From the NCBI GenBank assembly GCA_016199325.1, contig JACQGW010000154.1:1-15375 (forward strand): a stretch of 15,375 nucleotides of DNA. The letters are read 5' to 3'. Positions 1 to 6,705 of the stretch are shown piece after piece. The notes beneath the pieces were generated by a model. That model saw nothing but the letters and a program-made list of their open reading frames with translations, was not told where the DNA came from and made no database searches. The translations under genes and the position numbers were made by a program. This stretch comes from Chloroflexota bacterium. GTDB lineage: Bacteria > Chloroflexota > Dehalococcoidia > JACQGW01. How positions within the stretch are numbered: position 1 is the stretch's first letter; the number at the start of each line of letters is the position of its first letter.

Positions 1-60
1 ACCGGCGGCCGTCCACGCAAAACCCTGACGCCCACCCCCGTGCCGCCGCGGCGGCCGTCC
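1..60. repeat. Short direct repeat and GC palindrome at the window edge
   Basis: The 12-mer CGGCGGCCGTCC occurs at 3-14 and again at 49-60. The second copy overlaps a perfect 14-bp palindrome, GCCGCCGCGGCGGC, at 42-55. This could be the remains of a terminator of an upstream gene or a small repeat; there is no T-tract. No coding signal is visible here. Confidence 0.35.
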
Positions 61-61
61 G

Positions 62-90
62 TTGACAGACCAATCGATTCGGACTATAGT
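62..90 (+). promoter_or_regulatory. Sigma-70 type promoter of the solute-binding protein gene
   Basis: A perfect -35 box TTGACA at 62-67 is followed by a 17-bp spacer and the -10 box TATAGT at 85-90, one mismatch from consensus. Transcription should start near 97, which leaves a long untranslated leader of about 250 nt before the solute-binding protein start at 351. The promoter appears intact although the gene it serves is truncated. Confidence 0.7.
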
Positions 91-195
91 TGCTGCCATA
101 GTCCCCCAAGCACGTGATGGGAATGCTGATCTCCGAATCGACCGCTTGACCTGGGGTCGGGCAGGATGGGCGGCGATCGGACGCCAGATACCCGG

Positions 196-205
196 AAGGA
201 GGTGA
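196..205 (+). promoter_or_regulatory. Consensus ribosome binding sequence in the leader with no good start after it
   Basis: AAGGAGGTGA is a full complement to the 16S 3' end, yet no ATG, GTG or TTG stands 5-10 nt downstream. A GTG inside it (202) opens an 18-codon frame ending at 258, and a GTG at 227 opens a 30-codon frame ending at 319. Either could be a leader peptide, or the site may be a remnant of a lost gene. The rest of 97-350 shows nothing else recognisable. Confidence 0.35.
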
Positions 206-1077
206 CGCGCCTCATCGAGCGGGTTCGTGCCACGTCGACGGCCGTTCGGGGTTCTTGAAGGGGTAGCGGGTGTCAGCCTCGTGCGTCTCGCTCGAGCAGC
301 AAGTAGCCTCCGTCTCTGAACGAGTCGGGGAGATTGCGGGAGAGGACGACGTGCATCCCTGCATCCCGGAATTGAAGGAGCTCTTTCGACAAGGCAGGGT
401 GACCCGGCGGGGGTTCGTCCAGAACGCCACCATGCTGGGTCTTTCACTCAGTGCAGCCACGGCCTTCCTGGCCGCCTGCGCGCAGCAACAGGCGGCCGCA
501 CCGCAGCCGACGGTGTCGCTCCCAGCGCAACCGACGAAGGCCCCGGCGCCGACGGCGCCCCCGGCTGCGGCTACGTCGTCGCCGATCTTCGCTCTTCCGA
601 CGGCCGTTCCGACCTCCGCGCCGGCTGCTGCGCCCACTGCGGCGCCGACGACGGCACCGGCGGCCGGCGCCATCAAGCGGGGCGGCACCATCCGCGTGTC
701 GACGCGCGTCCGGCGGTTGCCGGACCCGCCGAAGTTCTCCTGGGGCTCCGACGTCGCTCGTGACGTCTCCGAGTACCTGGCTGAGGTGGACGAGAAGGGC
801 ATCGCGTACCCCCACCTCCTTGAGAAGTTCGAGACCTCCGACGATGCCAAGACATGGACCCTCTTCCTGCGCAAGGGCATCCAGTTCAACATGCCCAAGC
901 CGCACGAGCTGGAGGCCGACGACGTCATCTGGAACATGAAACGCTGGGTGACCAAAGAGAGCGGCGGCTCGATGGCCGGACTGATGGACTACCTCAAGCC
1001 GACGGGCATCGAGAAGGTGGACAAGTACACGACCACCCAGATCCGCAAGACGACGTCAGGGAGAACCTCTGTCCAAT

Positions 1078-1102
1078 GTGACATTGCCAAGCTACGAGTT
1101 CC
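1078..1102 (+). repeat. Left arm of a 25-bp inverted repeat (partner 2598-2622)
   Basis: The sequence beginning GTGACATTGCCAAGC matches the reverse complement of 2598-2622 at 24 of 25 positions; the only mismatch is at 1090. It lies right after the break in the solute-binding protein gene. It looks like a transposable-element end, but no target-site duplication is visible outside the arms. A short frame ending VRENLCPM followed by a stop at 1079-1081 runs into the arm and may be the tail of a lost transposase; this is only a guess. Confidence 0.6.
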
Positions 1103-1126
1103 TCCGAGTTCCTCCGAGTTCCTCCG
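1095..1126 (+). repeat. 10-bp tandem repeat, three copies
   Basis: CGAGTTCCTC is repeated three times (1095-1104, 1105-1114, 1115-1124) plus two further bases. The first unit lies inside the left inverted-repeat arm, so the array probably grew by slippage from the end of that arm. It sits directly downstream of the minus-strand lipoprotein gene stop at 1127-1129. Confidence 0.8.
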
Positions 1127-1969
1127 TCAGAGCCCGTCCTCTTTCACGATCAGGGAGAAGTTGTCGATGCTGGCCGCGGCGCGGGCGTGCCGCAGCTCCA
1201 GGAGAAACTCCAACTGGTGGAGCGCGAGCGTCTCTTCGGCGTGGCTGATGTCGGCGGAGTCCTCGGTTCCATCGGTGCGGATGTCGTAGCGATGGGCCAG
1301 CGCTCTCCTGATGTGCTCGGAGAGGTCAATACTCCAGGACTGCCAGGCGCGGTCAGGAGTCACGCCGATGGTGTCCTGGTAATGGTAGGCGTGTCGGTCC
1401 TGGAAGCTGTAGGAATCGCCCCCCGGCTCGAGAAACAGAATGAGGTCCATCACCAGGCGCTTGGGGAGCTTCGGCGAGCCGAACCAGGCGTTGATGGCAA
1501 ACATGATACGGTCGCTGCCGGGCTTCTCGCGGATGGCGAGGTCTCGGTAGACGTCGACGAGCAGCGTCAGGTGTTTCCGGTAGGTCGGCAGGGGCGCAGG
1601 GCGATACCACGGCGGCTCGGCGCCGCAGACGGACGCTTTCCAGACGTCGCCCTGAATGAAGCGGACCAGGCCCCACCGTCCGGCGCTCTCGTGGCCGTAG
1701 AGGTAGCCCGTCTGGCCCCAGGAGGCGAAGCGAGCCGCCTGGAGCGGATACTCGCGGTCGTCGCCCCAGGCATAGGCGTGGACCCCCCAGGATCGACCGC
1801 CCCAGGGCGCCCCGGCGAGGCACTGGTCGACGACGTTGCCGGTGTCGAAGGGGCCGAGCTCGAAATCGCCGCCGGTGTTCCAGGGACGCGCCGGGGTGGC
1901 GCAGGCGGCCTGCAGCAGCGCCGCCAGCAGCAGCGCCGCGATGCTTCGTCGTTGATAGACTGCCGTCAT
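1127..1969 (-). CDS. Putative secreted lipoprotein of unknown function
   Basis: The protein is 280 residues from ATG 1969 (a TTG at 2002 in the same frame is less likely). It starts with a short basic region (QRRS), then a hydrophobic stretch and a cysteine in the context LLQAAC, suggesting lipidation or at least export; the Q at -3 is not classical. The mature part is rich in Trp and Tyr and alternates polar and hydrophobic residues, with WQSWSIDLSEHIRRAL around residues 205-220 and SIDNFSLIVKE at the C-terminus. The latter resembles the closing strand of jelly-roll, carbohydrate-binding-like folds. That fold call is inference. I recognise no catalytic motif. The gene lies alone on the minus strand between the two arms of the 25-bp inverted repeat and may be passenger cargo. 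Confidence 0.6.
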   Translation of the reverse strand: MTAVYQRRSIAALLLAALLQAACATPARPWNTGGDFELGPFDTGNVVDQCLAGAPWGGRSWGVHAYAWGDDREYPLQAARFASWGQTGYLYGHESAGRWGLVRFIQGDVWKASVCGAEPPWYRPAPLPTYRKHLTLLVDVYRDLAIREKPGSDRIMFAINAWFGSPKLPKRLVMDLILFLEPGGDSYSFQDRHAYHYQDTIGVTPDRAWQSWSIDLSEHIRRALAHRYDIRTDGTEDSADISHAEETLALHQLEFLLELRHARAAASIDNFSLIVKEDGL

Positions 1970-1981
1970 GACTGGTCCGCC

Positions 1982-2010
1982 ATCATCGCGCCATACCTCC
2001 AACCTGTCAA
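1982..2010 (-). promoter_or_regulatory. Promoter of the lipoprotein gene
   Basis: On the minus strand a perfect TTGACA (2010-2005) is followed after 17 bp by GATGAT (1987-1982), which matches four of six -10 positions. A start near 1975 would leave about six untranslated bases before ATG 1969. That supports the ATG and a nearly leaderless message. Confidence 0.5.
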
Positions 2011-2185
2011 ATCCCGGTTCGCGATCGGTTGGGCGGTTGCGCGCTTCTCAGAGATTGTTTCGGCCGCCCACAGCTTCACGAAGTCGGGATGATGCCAGAG
2101 ACCCGTGAACGGCGAGCGCGTGCGCCGGATTTTACCAGTTGGATCGATCGGGAACGTGCCTGTGGCCGTCAACGCTGAACGAACA

Positions 2186-2220
2186 GGTTCGTAGCAGGCG
2201 CTTGCAGCAGCTTCCGGTCC
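2186..2220 (+). repeat. REP-like motif at the left edge of the recQ fragment
   Basis: GGTTCGTAGCAGGCGCTT at 2186-2203 differs at one position from GGTTCGTAGCTGGCGCTT at 14845-14862, the left end of the nested repeat element near the window end. Both are followed within about 20 bp by CCGGTCC or CCCGGTCC. This suggests a dispersed repeat family and marks a likely rearrangement junction. The surrounding stretch 2011-2255 holds no recognisable gene. Confidence 0.5.
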
Positions 2221-2255
2221 GGCAGTACGAGAGCGGGTTGCACAAGGATCGACCA

Positions 2256-2555
<300 letters not shown>

Positions 2556-2597
2556 TGTGAACCGACCGCAACCTCTCCGAGCCGCGAACCGAAGCGG

Positions 2598-2622
2598 GGA
2601 ACTCGTAGCCTGGCAATGTCAC
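2598..2622 (-). repeat. Right arm of the 25-bp inverted repeat (partner 1078-1102)
   Basis: The sequence beginning GGAACTCGTAGCCTGG is the inverted partner of 1078-1102 (24 of 25 match). The arms enclose about 1.5 kb carrying the lipoprotein gene and the recQ fragment, without a transposase. Outer flanks of the two arms share no duplication. Confidence 0.6.
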
Positions 2623-2660
2623 GCCCCAGGCAGCGGGTACGGCCTCACGCGATCCCGCGG

Positions 2661-2674
2661 CCTACCCGGGTAGG
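2661..2674. terminator. Perfect 14-bp palindrome downstream of the rpn gene
   Basis: CCTACCCGGGTAGG is fully self-complementary and begins nine bases beyond the rpn stop codon (2683-2685). It has no loop of its own and no T-tract, so a protein-binding site or weak terminator are both possible. Confidence 0.35.
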
Positions 2675-2682
2675 GACAGCCG

Positions 2683-3000
2683 TCAACGGTGCTCGCTCTG
2701 GTAGACGCGGCGAAGCTCATCCAGTGTCTTCACCACCTTAAGGGCTTCCTGAATCGCCTTCAGGACATCCAGATCCTCGATCTTCGCGATGTCCGGCAAC
2801 AGGCGCAGGCCATCCGCACCAAACTTCAGCTCCAACCCCAGCGCGATCCCATCCAGCAAGCCCTGGCGCAGGCCCTGCTGGATCCCTCGCCGGAGTCCTT
2901 CCTCTCGTCCTTCCTCTCGTCCTTCCTCTCGTCCTTGCTGGAGTCCCTCTTCCCGTCCTCGCCGGTAGCCGATCCGCTCGACGCTCGTGATGTACGGCAT
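2683..3000 (-). CDS. Candidate internal small protein of rpn (RpnS-like), in frame
   Basis: Inside the rpn frame, ATG 3000 (residue 239, MPYITSVERIGYRRGR) is preceded by GAGGAGGAGCGAAGG, a much better ribosome binding site than that of the full-length start. Translation here would give a 105-residue protein made of the Gly-Arg-Glu repeats and the C-terminal helices, lacking the nuclease core. E. coli rpn genes are reported to make such an intragenic C-terminal protein (RpnS) that neutralises the full-length toxin (RpnL). The start signal is seen directly; the antitoxin role here is inference. Confidence 0.45.
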   Translation of the reverse strand: MPYITSVERIGYRRGREEGLQQGREEGREEGREEGLRRGIQQGLRQGLLDGIALGLELKFGADGLRLLPDIAKIEDLDVLKAIQEALKVVKTLDELRRVYQSEHR

Positions 3001-3714
3001 CCTTCGCTCCTCCTCGTACTCCTGCAGGTCGTGCCAGAAACTCTGTTCGAGATCCTCCGGTAACGCCATGAGCCAATCGATCACCCGGAACAGCTCGGCG
3101 ATCTCGTCGCGACCCAGTCCTCGGTCATAGAGTCCACGCACCAGGTTGAACTTCCACCGCCGCCGCGCCGCCGCGTCGCTCCGCGTCTCCTGCGTCTTCA
3201 GGTGTGCCAGCACCACAACCGCGAAGATGTTGTCGCTGGCCGCCAGCTCCTCCCACCGGTCTCTGTAGTCGGCCAGCTTGACGACCGGGTAGACAAAGCC
3301 GATCTGACAGCCGAACAGGCTGTACGCGAACCGGTCGGGGCGCCAGCCGGCGCGCTCGTCGCCAAGCACGGCCAGACTGGCGACGGGATGGCGGTGCCGG
3401 TCGTACAGCCGGTAGTTGTACACGTACATCCGCTCCGCGAAGCCCGCCTCCACTTGCCCCTGGACCTCGATGTGAACGAGCACCCACGTCTCACCGGCAT
3501 CTCGGCGCCAGACCTGGACGAGCTTGTCGGCGAGCCGCCGGCCAAGCTCGGCGTCCCGTACCACCTGCTGCAACTCCGTGTCCAGGAACTGGTAGTGCCG
3601 GTCCCAGTCGATAGCGGCGTGGGCCTCTGGGAAGAAGAAGGCCATGAACGGCTCGAAGTACCGTTCGATGGCTTCCTTCCAGGCGCTGTCGAACTCGGTC
3701 TGGATCTCACGCAT
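2683..3714 (-). CDS. Rpn-family PD-(D/E)XK nuclease / putative transposase
   Basis: Rpn proteins are DNA endonucleases first linked to recA-independent recombination and later to phage defence. The 343-residue protein starts MREIQTEFDSAWKEAIERYFEPF, the form usual for this family; the in-frame extension up to 3762 lacks that look. The nuclease core is visible: D63 in ADKLVQVW and E83-x-Q85 in VHIEVQGQ, the E-x-Q variant of the PD-(D/E)XK signature, followed by FAERMYVYNYRLYDR. An all-helical middle section is followed by a Gly-Arg-Glu repeat tail (residues 250-280) and a helical C-terminus. All expected core residues are present, so it could be active. It stands alone, next to the right inverted-repeat arm. 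The product family is certain; calling it a transposase or a defence gene is inference. Confidence 0.85.
   Translation of the reverse strand: MREIQTEFDSAWKEAIERYFEPFMAFFFPEAHAAIDWDRHYQFLDTELQQVVRDAELGRRLADKLVQVWRRDAGETWVLVHIEVQGQVEAGFAERMYVYNYRLYDRHRHPVASLAVLGDERAGWRPDRFAYSLFGCQIGFVYPVVKLADYRDRWEELAASDNIFAVVVLAHLKTQETRSDAAARRRWKFNLVRGLYDRGLGRDEIAELFRVIDWLMALPEDLEQSFWHDLQEYEEERRMPYITSVERIGYRRGREEGLQQGREEGREEGREEGLRRGIQQGLRQGLLDGIALGLELKFGADGLRLLPDIAKIEDLDVLKAIQEALKVVKTLDELRRVYQSEHR
2896..2931 (-). repeat. 12-bp coding tandem repeat in rpn
   Basis: TCCTTCCTCTCG (plus-strand sense) occurs three times in exact tandem, with a partial fourth copy after 2931. It encodes the GREE repeats of the rpn C-terminal section and is in frame, so copy-number change would alter tail length without a frameshift. 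Confidence 0.85.
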
Positions 3715-3768
3715 CCTATGCATGATTCTACCGCATGGTGGCGCAGGAGTCACTGTTCCCAATGCTGC

Positions 3769-3774
3769 TATACT
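3769..3774 (+). promoter_or_regulatory. Possible -10 box upstream of the cyclophilin-like gene
   Basis: TATACT at 3769-3774 would start transcription near 3781, about 90 nt before the gene. No clear -35 box lies 16-18 bp upstream. The divergent rpn promoter must share this 155-bp region. Confidence 0.3.
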
Positions 3775-3869
3775 GGGTTCCGACCGAGGCTCCCGGTATC
3801 CGCCTCACTTGAAGATCGGCAACCGGGGAACCGAAAACGATGGACCGAAAACCGGTCGGGAGCACACGT

Positions 3870-4247
3870 ATGCGAAAGATCACCATTCGAGCCGGAGATG
3901 TGGTGGCAACGGCGGCGCTGAATGAGTCGAGGATCGCCGAGCAGATCTGGGACGCGTTGCCGCTGCGGGCGCGGGCGAGCACCTGGGGAGACGAGATCTA
4001 CTTCACCATCCCAGTGCAGCACCCGGACGAGGGCGGCGCTGCCGTCGTCCAGGTTAGCGACCTGGGCTACTGGCCGCCCGGCAGCGCCTTCTGTATCTTC
4101 TTCGGCCCGACGCCGGCCAGTCGCGGCAATGAAATCCGGCCGGCAAGCCCCGTCCTCGTCTTTGGGCGCGTCGAGGGCGATGCGACAGTGTTCCGCCGGG
4201 TCCGATCCGGCGAGTGGGTGACGGTCGAGCGGGCCGAAGCTGGCTGA
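3870..4247 (+). CDS. Cyclophilin-like fold protein (TM1367-like)
   Basis: The 125-residue product begins MRKITIRAGDVVATAALNES and has the family's hallmarks: the early ITI..G..V.A.L.E strand pair, a central DEIYFTIPV segment (about residue 42-50), then DLGYWPPGSAFCIFFGPTPAS (about 67-87), and VLVFGRVEGD near residues 97-106. These small beta-barrel proteins resemble peptidyl-prolyl isomerases, but most lack proven isomerase activity and their role is unknown. ATG 3870 is chosen because GGGAG lies seven bases upstream; an ATG at 3840 in the same frame lacks such a site. The gene stands alone, and its coding region looks intact. Confidence 0.75.
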   Translation: MRKITIRAGDVVATAALNESRIAEQIWDALPLRARASTWGDEIYFTIPVQHPDEGGAAVVQVSDLGYWPPGSAFCIFFGPTPASRGNEIRPASPVLVFGRVEGDATVFRRVRSGEWVTVERAEAG

Positions 4248-4449
4248 CCGCTACGTGCAGGATCCGGCGCAGCGATCATTCGCTCCATGATGGTCGGCCG
4301 ATGTCTGTTCAATGAGACCCGGCGCCACCTGCCTCCCACCGCTCCGTCACCCAGCCCGTTGCCTCGCTGGCACGTCCATTGCAAGTTGTTGGGCAGATCA
4401 TGCGACCGCGCGCGTCAAAGGCCGCCGTGACCTGGGGGAATGCTCGACC

Positions 4450-5934
4450 GTGAACCTGCTCATCCTGGTGGTGGTGGTCGGCCTGGGCTTCCTCGCGTTG
4501 CAGAGGGGCTCGCTGCTGAACGGGCTCGCCCTTGCCTTCGTCATCGGGATCGCCGTCGCGACCAATATCGGCGGCCGGAGAGGAGCAGGTCCCGCCGCCT
4601 GGCTGTTTTCGGGCTTCTTCGCCCTCTATGCGGCGGCTGCAATCCTCTGGCTTCTGCTCGGTGTGGCGCCTGCCCTCACCGCCGCTTCCCCAACGGCGCA
4701 CGCCGCGCTCCATCGGCTCAGCGGCGGCGAGGTACCTTCAGCGGCGACAAGCCTTCCTGGGCTGCTCGCTGCGCTGGCCGGACGCATCGCCGACGTATCG
4801 CATCATGCCCAGACCAGGCCACCGGTCGATCACACGGATTCAGACGCCAATCCCATCGCCTACCTCGGGGGTCAGCCGGTCGGGCAGGTTGCCCTCGAAT
4901 ATCTCTTCAGCGCGACTAATCTCGCCCTGGGGGTGTTCCTCATCCGACTGCGCCCGCAGAACCGTGTCGCCAGGCTCCTGGCCCTCGGCATGGTCGGCAC
5001 AGCGGCGTCGTTCAACCGCGAGGCCCATGCGGTTTTCGAGGTCGTGCCGGCGCTGGTCAACTATACCCACGACCATTTCCACCTCGTCGGCGGCGTCGCC
5101 TACGTCTTGGCACTGTTGCTGTTTCCGGATGGACAGCTCCCGCGCTGGTCGGCCCAGGGCTGGTGGAGGTGGCCGCAGCATTTCCTCGCGCTGACCCTCA
5201 CCTTCCTGGGCGTTGTCTTCGGTGGGATTTCCCACGGCAGCCCGGCGGAGTTCGTCGTCTTTTTCGGCCTGCTCGTTCCGCTGGTCGGCATCGTGTCCCA
5301 GGCTTTCCGCCGCCAACACGGGCTCGCCGCGGAGCGTCAGCAGTCGAGGGTCCTCATGCTGGCGCTCACGCTGGTGTTCGGTGTGGGACTCGTGCTCGCC
5401 ATCATCCCGCTGGCGCTGGATGCGATCGGGTCCGGCTTCCCCGGGGAGACGCGTGCGCAGCTCGACCACCTCGCCTTCCGGGTCTTCCCGCCGTTGTTCG
5501 CCCTGATTCCCCTGACGCTTTTTTCGGTCGTGTTGCGGTATCGCTTGTGGGACATCGACCGCGTGATTCATCGCGGCCTGGTCTACGGCGTGCTGACGGT
5601 CAGCCTCGGACTCCTTTTCTTTGGCGGCGTCGTTCTGCTCCAGCAGTTCTTCCATCCGTTCACCCGGGGCTCGGAGCCGGCGATTGTCGGTTCCACCCTG
5701 ACGATCGCCGCCCTGTTCAGCCCCTTGCGCCAGCGGATCCAGGCGTTCATCGACCGTCGGTTCTACCGCCAGAAGTACGATGCCGCCCGGACGCTAGCCG
5801 CCTTCGGGACGACGGTGCGGGACGAGGTCGATCTGGACCGGCTGGCTGATCGGCTCGTCACAGTAGTGGAGGAGACGGTGCACCCGACGCATGTGTTCCT
5901 CTGGCTACGAGGGTCCGAACGGAAGACGTCATGA
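4450..5934 (+). CDS. Multi-pass membrane sensor with FIDRRFYR cytoplasmic tail
   Basis: GTG 4450 is favoured because GGGGGAA lies nine bases upstream and the protein then starts with a membrane segment. The 494-residue product has about ten hydrophobic segments, a periplasm-sized loop around residues 80-145, an RLLALGMVGTAASFNREAHAVFE segment (about 177-200), LFPDGQLPRWS, and the conserved LRYRLWDIDRVIHRGLVYG (about 365-383). The tail QAFIDRRFYRQKYDAARTLAAF (about 430-451) leads into a helix ending HPTHVFLWLR, which is where a GAF domain begins in fused relatives. In Chloroflexota and Actinobacteria such modules form the input half of histidine kinases and SpoIIE phosphatases. Here no output domain is attached, and the gene overlaps the next by four bases (ATGA). 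I infer it senses a membrane or extracellular signal for the downstream phosphatase. The 202-bp gap before it shows no clear promoter. Confidence 0.7.
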   Translation: MNLLILVVVVGLGFLALQRGSLLNGLALAFVIGIAVATNIGGRRGAGPAAWLFSGFFALYAAAAILWLLLGVAPALTAASPTAHAALHRLSGGEVPSAATSLPGLLAALAGRIADVSHHAQTRPPVDHTDSDANPIAYLGGQPVGQVALEYLFSATNLALGVFLIRLRPQNRVARLLALGMVGTAASFNREAHAVFEVVPALVNYTHDHFHLVGGVAYVLALLLFPDGQLPRWSAQGWWRWPQHFLALTLTFLGVVFGGISHGSPAEFVVFFGLLVPLVGIVSQAFRRQHGLAAERQQSRVLMLALTLVFGVGLVLAIIPLALDAIGSGFPGETRAQLDHLAFRVFPPLFALIPLTLFSVVLRYRLWDIDRVIHRGLVYGVLTVSLGLLFFGGVVLLQQFFHPFTRGSEPAIVGSTLTIAALFSPLRQRIQAFIDRRFYRQKYDAARTLAAFGTTVRDEVDLDRLADRLVTVVEETVHPTHVFLWLRGSERKTS

Positions 5935-6700
5935 GTGCGCATAGGCCCGACCCGACGTTCCTGGCCTTCTTTGCGATCTACACGGCGATCGCGATCTTCT
6001 TGCTGGGGCTGGGCTTCGGGTCGGCCCTGGGCGTCCTCTTCCCATGGATGAAGGACGCCCTTCACGCGTGGGCGCAAATCGGCAGTCTGTTCTCCCCACT
6101 GTGGGGCGGGATAGCCGCAGGCTCAGGCGTGTCGGAGGGGCTCGGCCAGGTGGTTCTCGACTACCTTCTCAGCCTCCTCAACCTCGTCCTCGGCGTGTTC
6201 CTCGTCTGGCGTCGTCCCGAAGATCGGGTGGTACGGCTCCTCGCGCTGGGGATGGTCGGCACAGCGGCAGCATTCAACCGGCACGCGCACGGCGTCGTGA
6301 TCGCCATGAACCAATCGGTCGCACCCATCCATCTGGCCATCCACGCGATCGCCGGCGCGACGTACGTCCACGCGTTCCTGTTGTTCCCGAACGGCCAGCT
6401 GGTCCCGCACCGCCTGCGCGCGTTGCTGACTGTGATCTACGTGCTGATGGGGCTGGAGCTTGCGCTTTCGTTGCCGCGGCTCGGCCCGATGGTGACGGTG
6501 TTCTGGAGGCATTCCTGTTTCAGGTTTTCCCGCCGTTCTTTGCGATCATCCCAGTTGCGATGTTCGTGAGCGTCCTCCGCTACCGCCTGTTCGAGATCGA
6601 CCTCATTGTCAACCGCACGCTCGTCTATGGCTCGCTGACGGTATCGCTGTTCGTAACGCTTTTCGTAACGATGCGGGGACGGGTCATACGTGCAATGGAG
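5931..6700 (+). pseudogene. Second copy of the membrane sensor, decayed by internal deletion
   Basis: Starting at ATG 5931 (overlapping the previous stop), the frame gives MSAHRPDPTFLAFFAIYTAI and then the same landmarks as the upstream sensor: LLALGMVGTAAAFNRHAHG and LLFPNGQLVPHR. At about 6505 the similarity jumps to another frame, and FQVFPPFFAIIPVAMFVSVLRYRLFEIDLIVNRTLVYGSLTVSLFV continues to about 6660. Compared with the upstream paralog about 100 residues between these points are missing. The FIDRRFYR tail is absent as well. The original frame stops at 6569 and the second at 6715, so the product would be a 212-residue truncated membrane protein. Its position suggests it was once the N-terminal part of the phosphatase that follows. 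Confidence 0.7.
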
Positions 6701-6705
6701 CCATC

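Larger units (their letters stand above)
351..1289 (+). pseudogene. Peptide-type ABC transporter solute-binding protein (family 5), 3'-truncated
   Basis: Family 5 solute-binding proteins capture oligopeptides, nickel or sugars outside the membrane and pass them to an ABC permease. GTG 351 is preferred as start because GGGAGAGG lies just upstream and the resulting N-terminus has the form usual for Chloroflexota relatives; a GTG at 270 is in frame too. A twin-arginine motif (RRGFV), a hydrophobic stretch ending in the lipobox LAAC, and a long Ala/Pro/Thr linker follow. The mature domain starts at about residue 105 (GGTIRVS) and includes the typical EADDVIWNMKRW segment. Homology stops at about 1046, after roughly 230 of the usual 550-650 residues. 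The frame then runs through unrelated DNA to a stop at 1287-1289. No permease or ATPase genes are present, so this is a dead fragment. Confidence 0.75.

Noticed and set aside
451..939. Arg/Pro-rich frame inside the solute-binding protein gene
   Set aside because: It is the shifted reading of the Ala/Pro/Thr linker and mature domain; the composition is typical of a GC-rich shadow.
1187..2092. Plus-strand 301-codon frame opposite the lipoprotein gene
   Set aside because: It has no ribosome site or domain, whereas the minus strand has a promoter, signal peptide and lipobox-like cysteine.
2896..2931. Regular 12-bp repeats considered as a CRISPR-like or iteron array
   Set aside because: The units are contiguous, without spacers, and encode in-frame GREE repeats of the Rpn protein.
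4248..4449. Search for a promoter or N-terminal extension ahead of the membrane sensor
   Set aside because: An in-frame ATG at 4312 exists, but the 46 added residues are unlike the family and have no ribosome site; no paired -35/-10 boxes were convincing.
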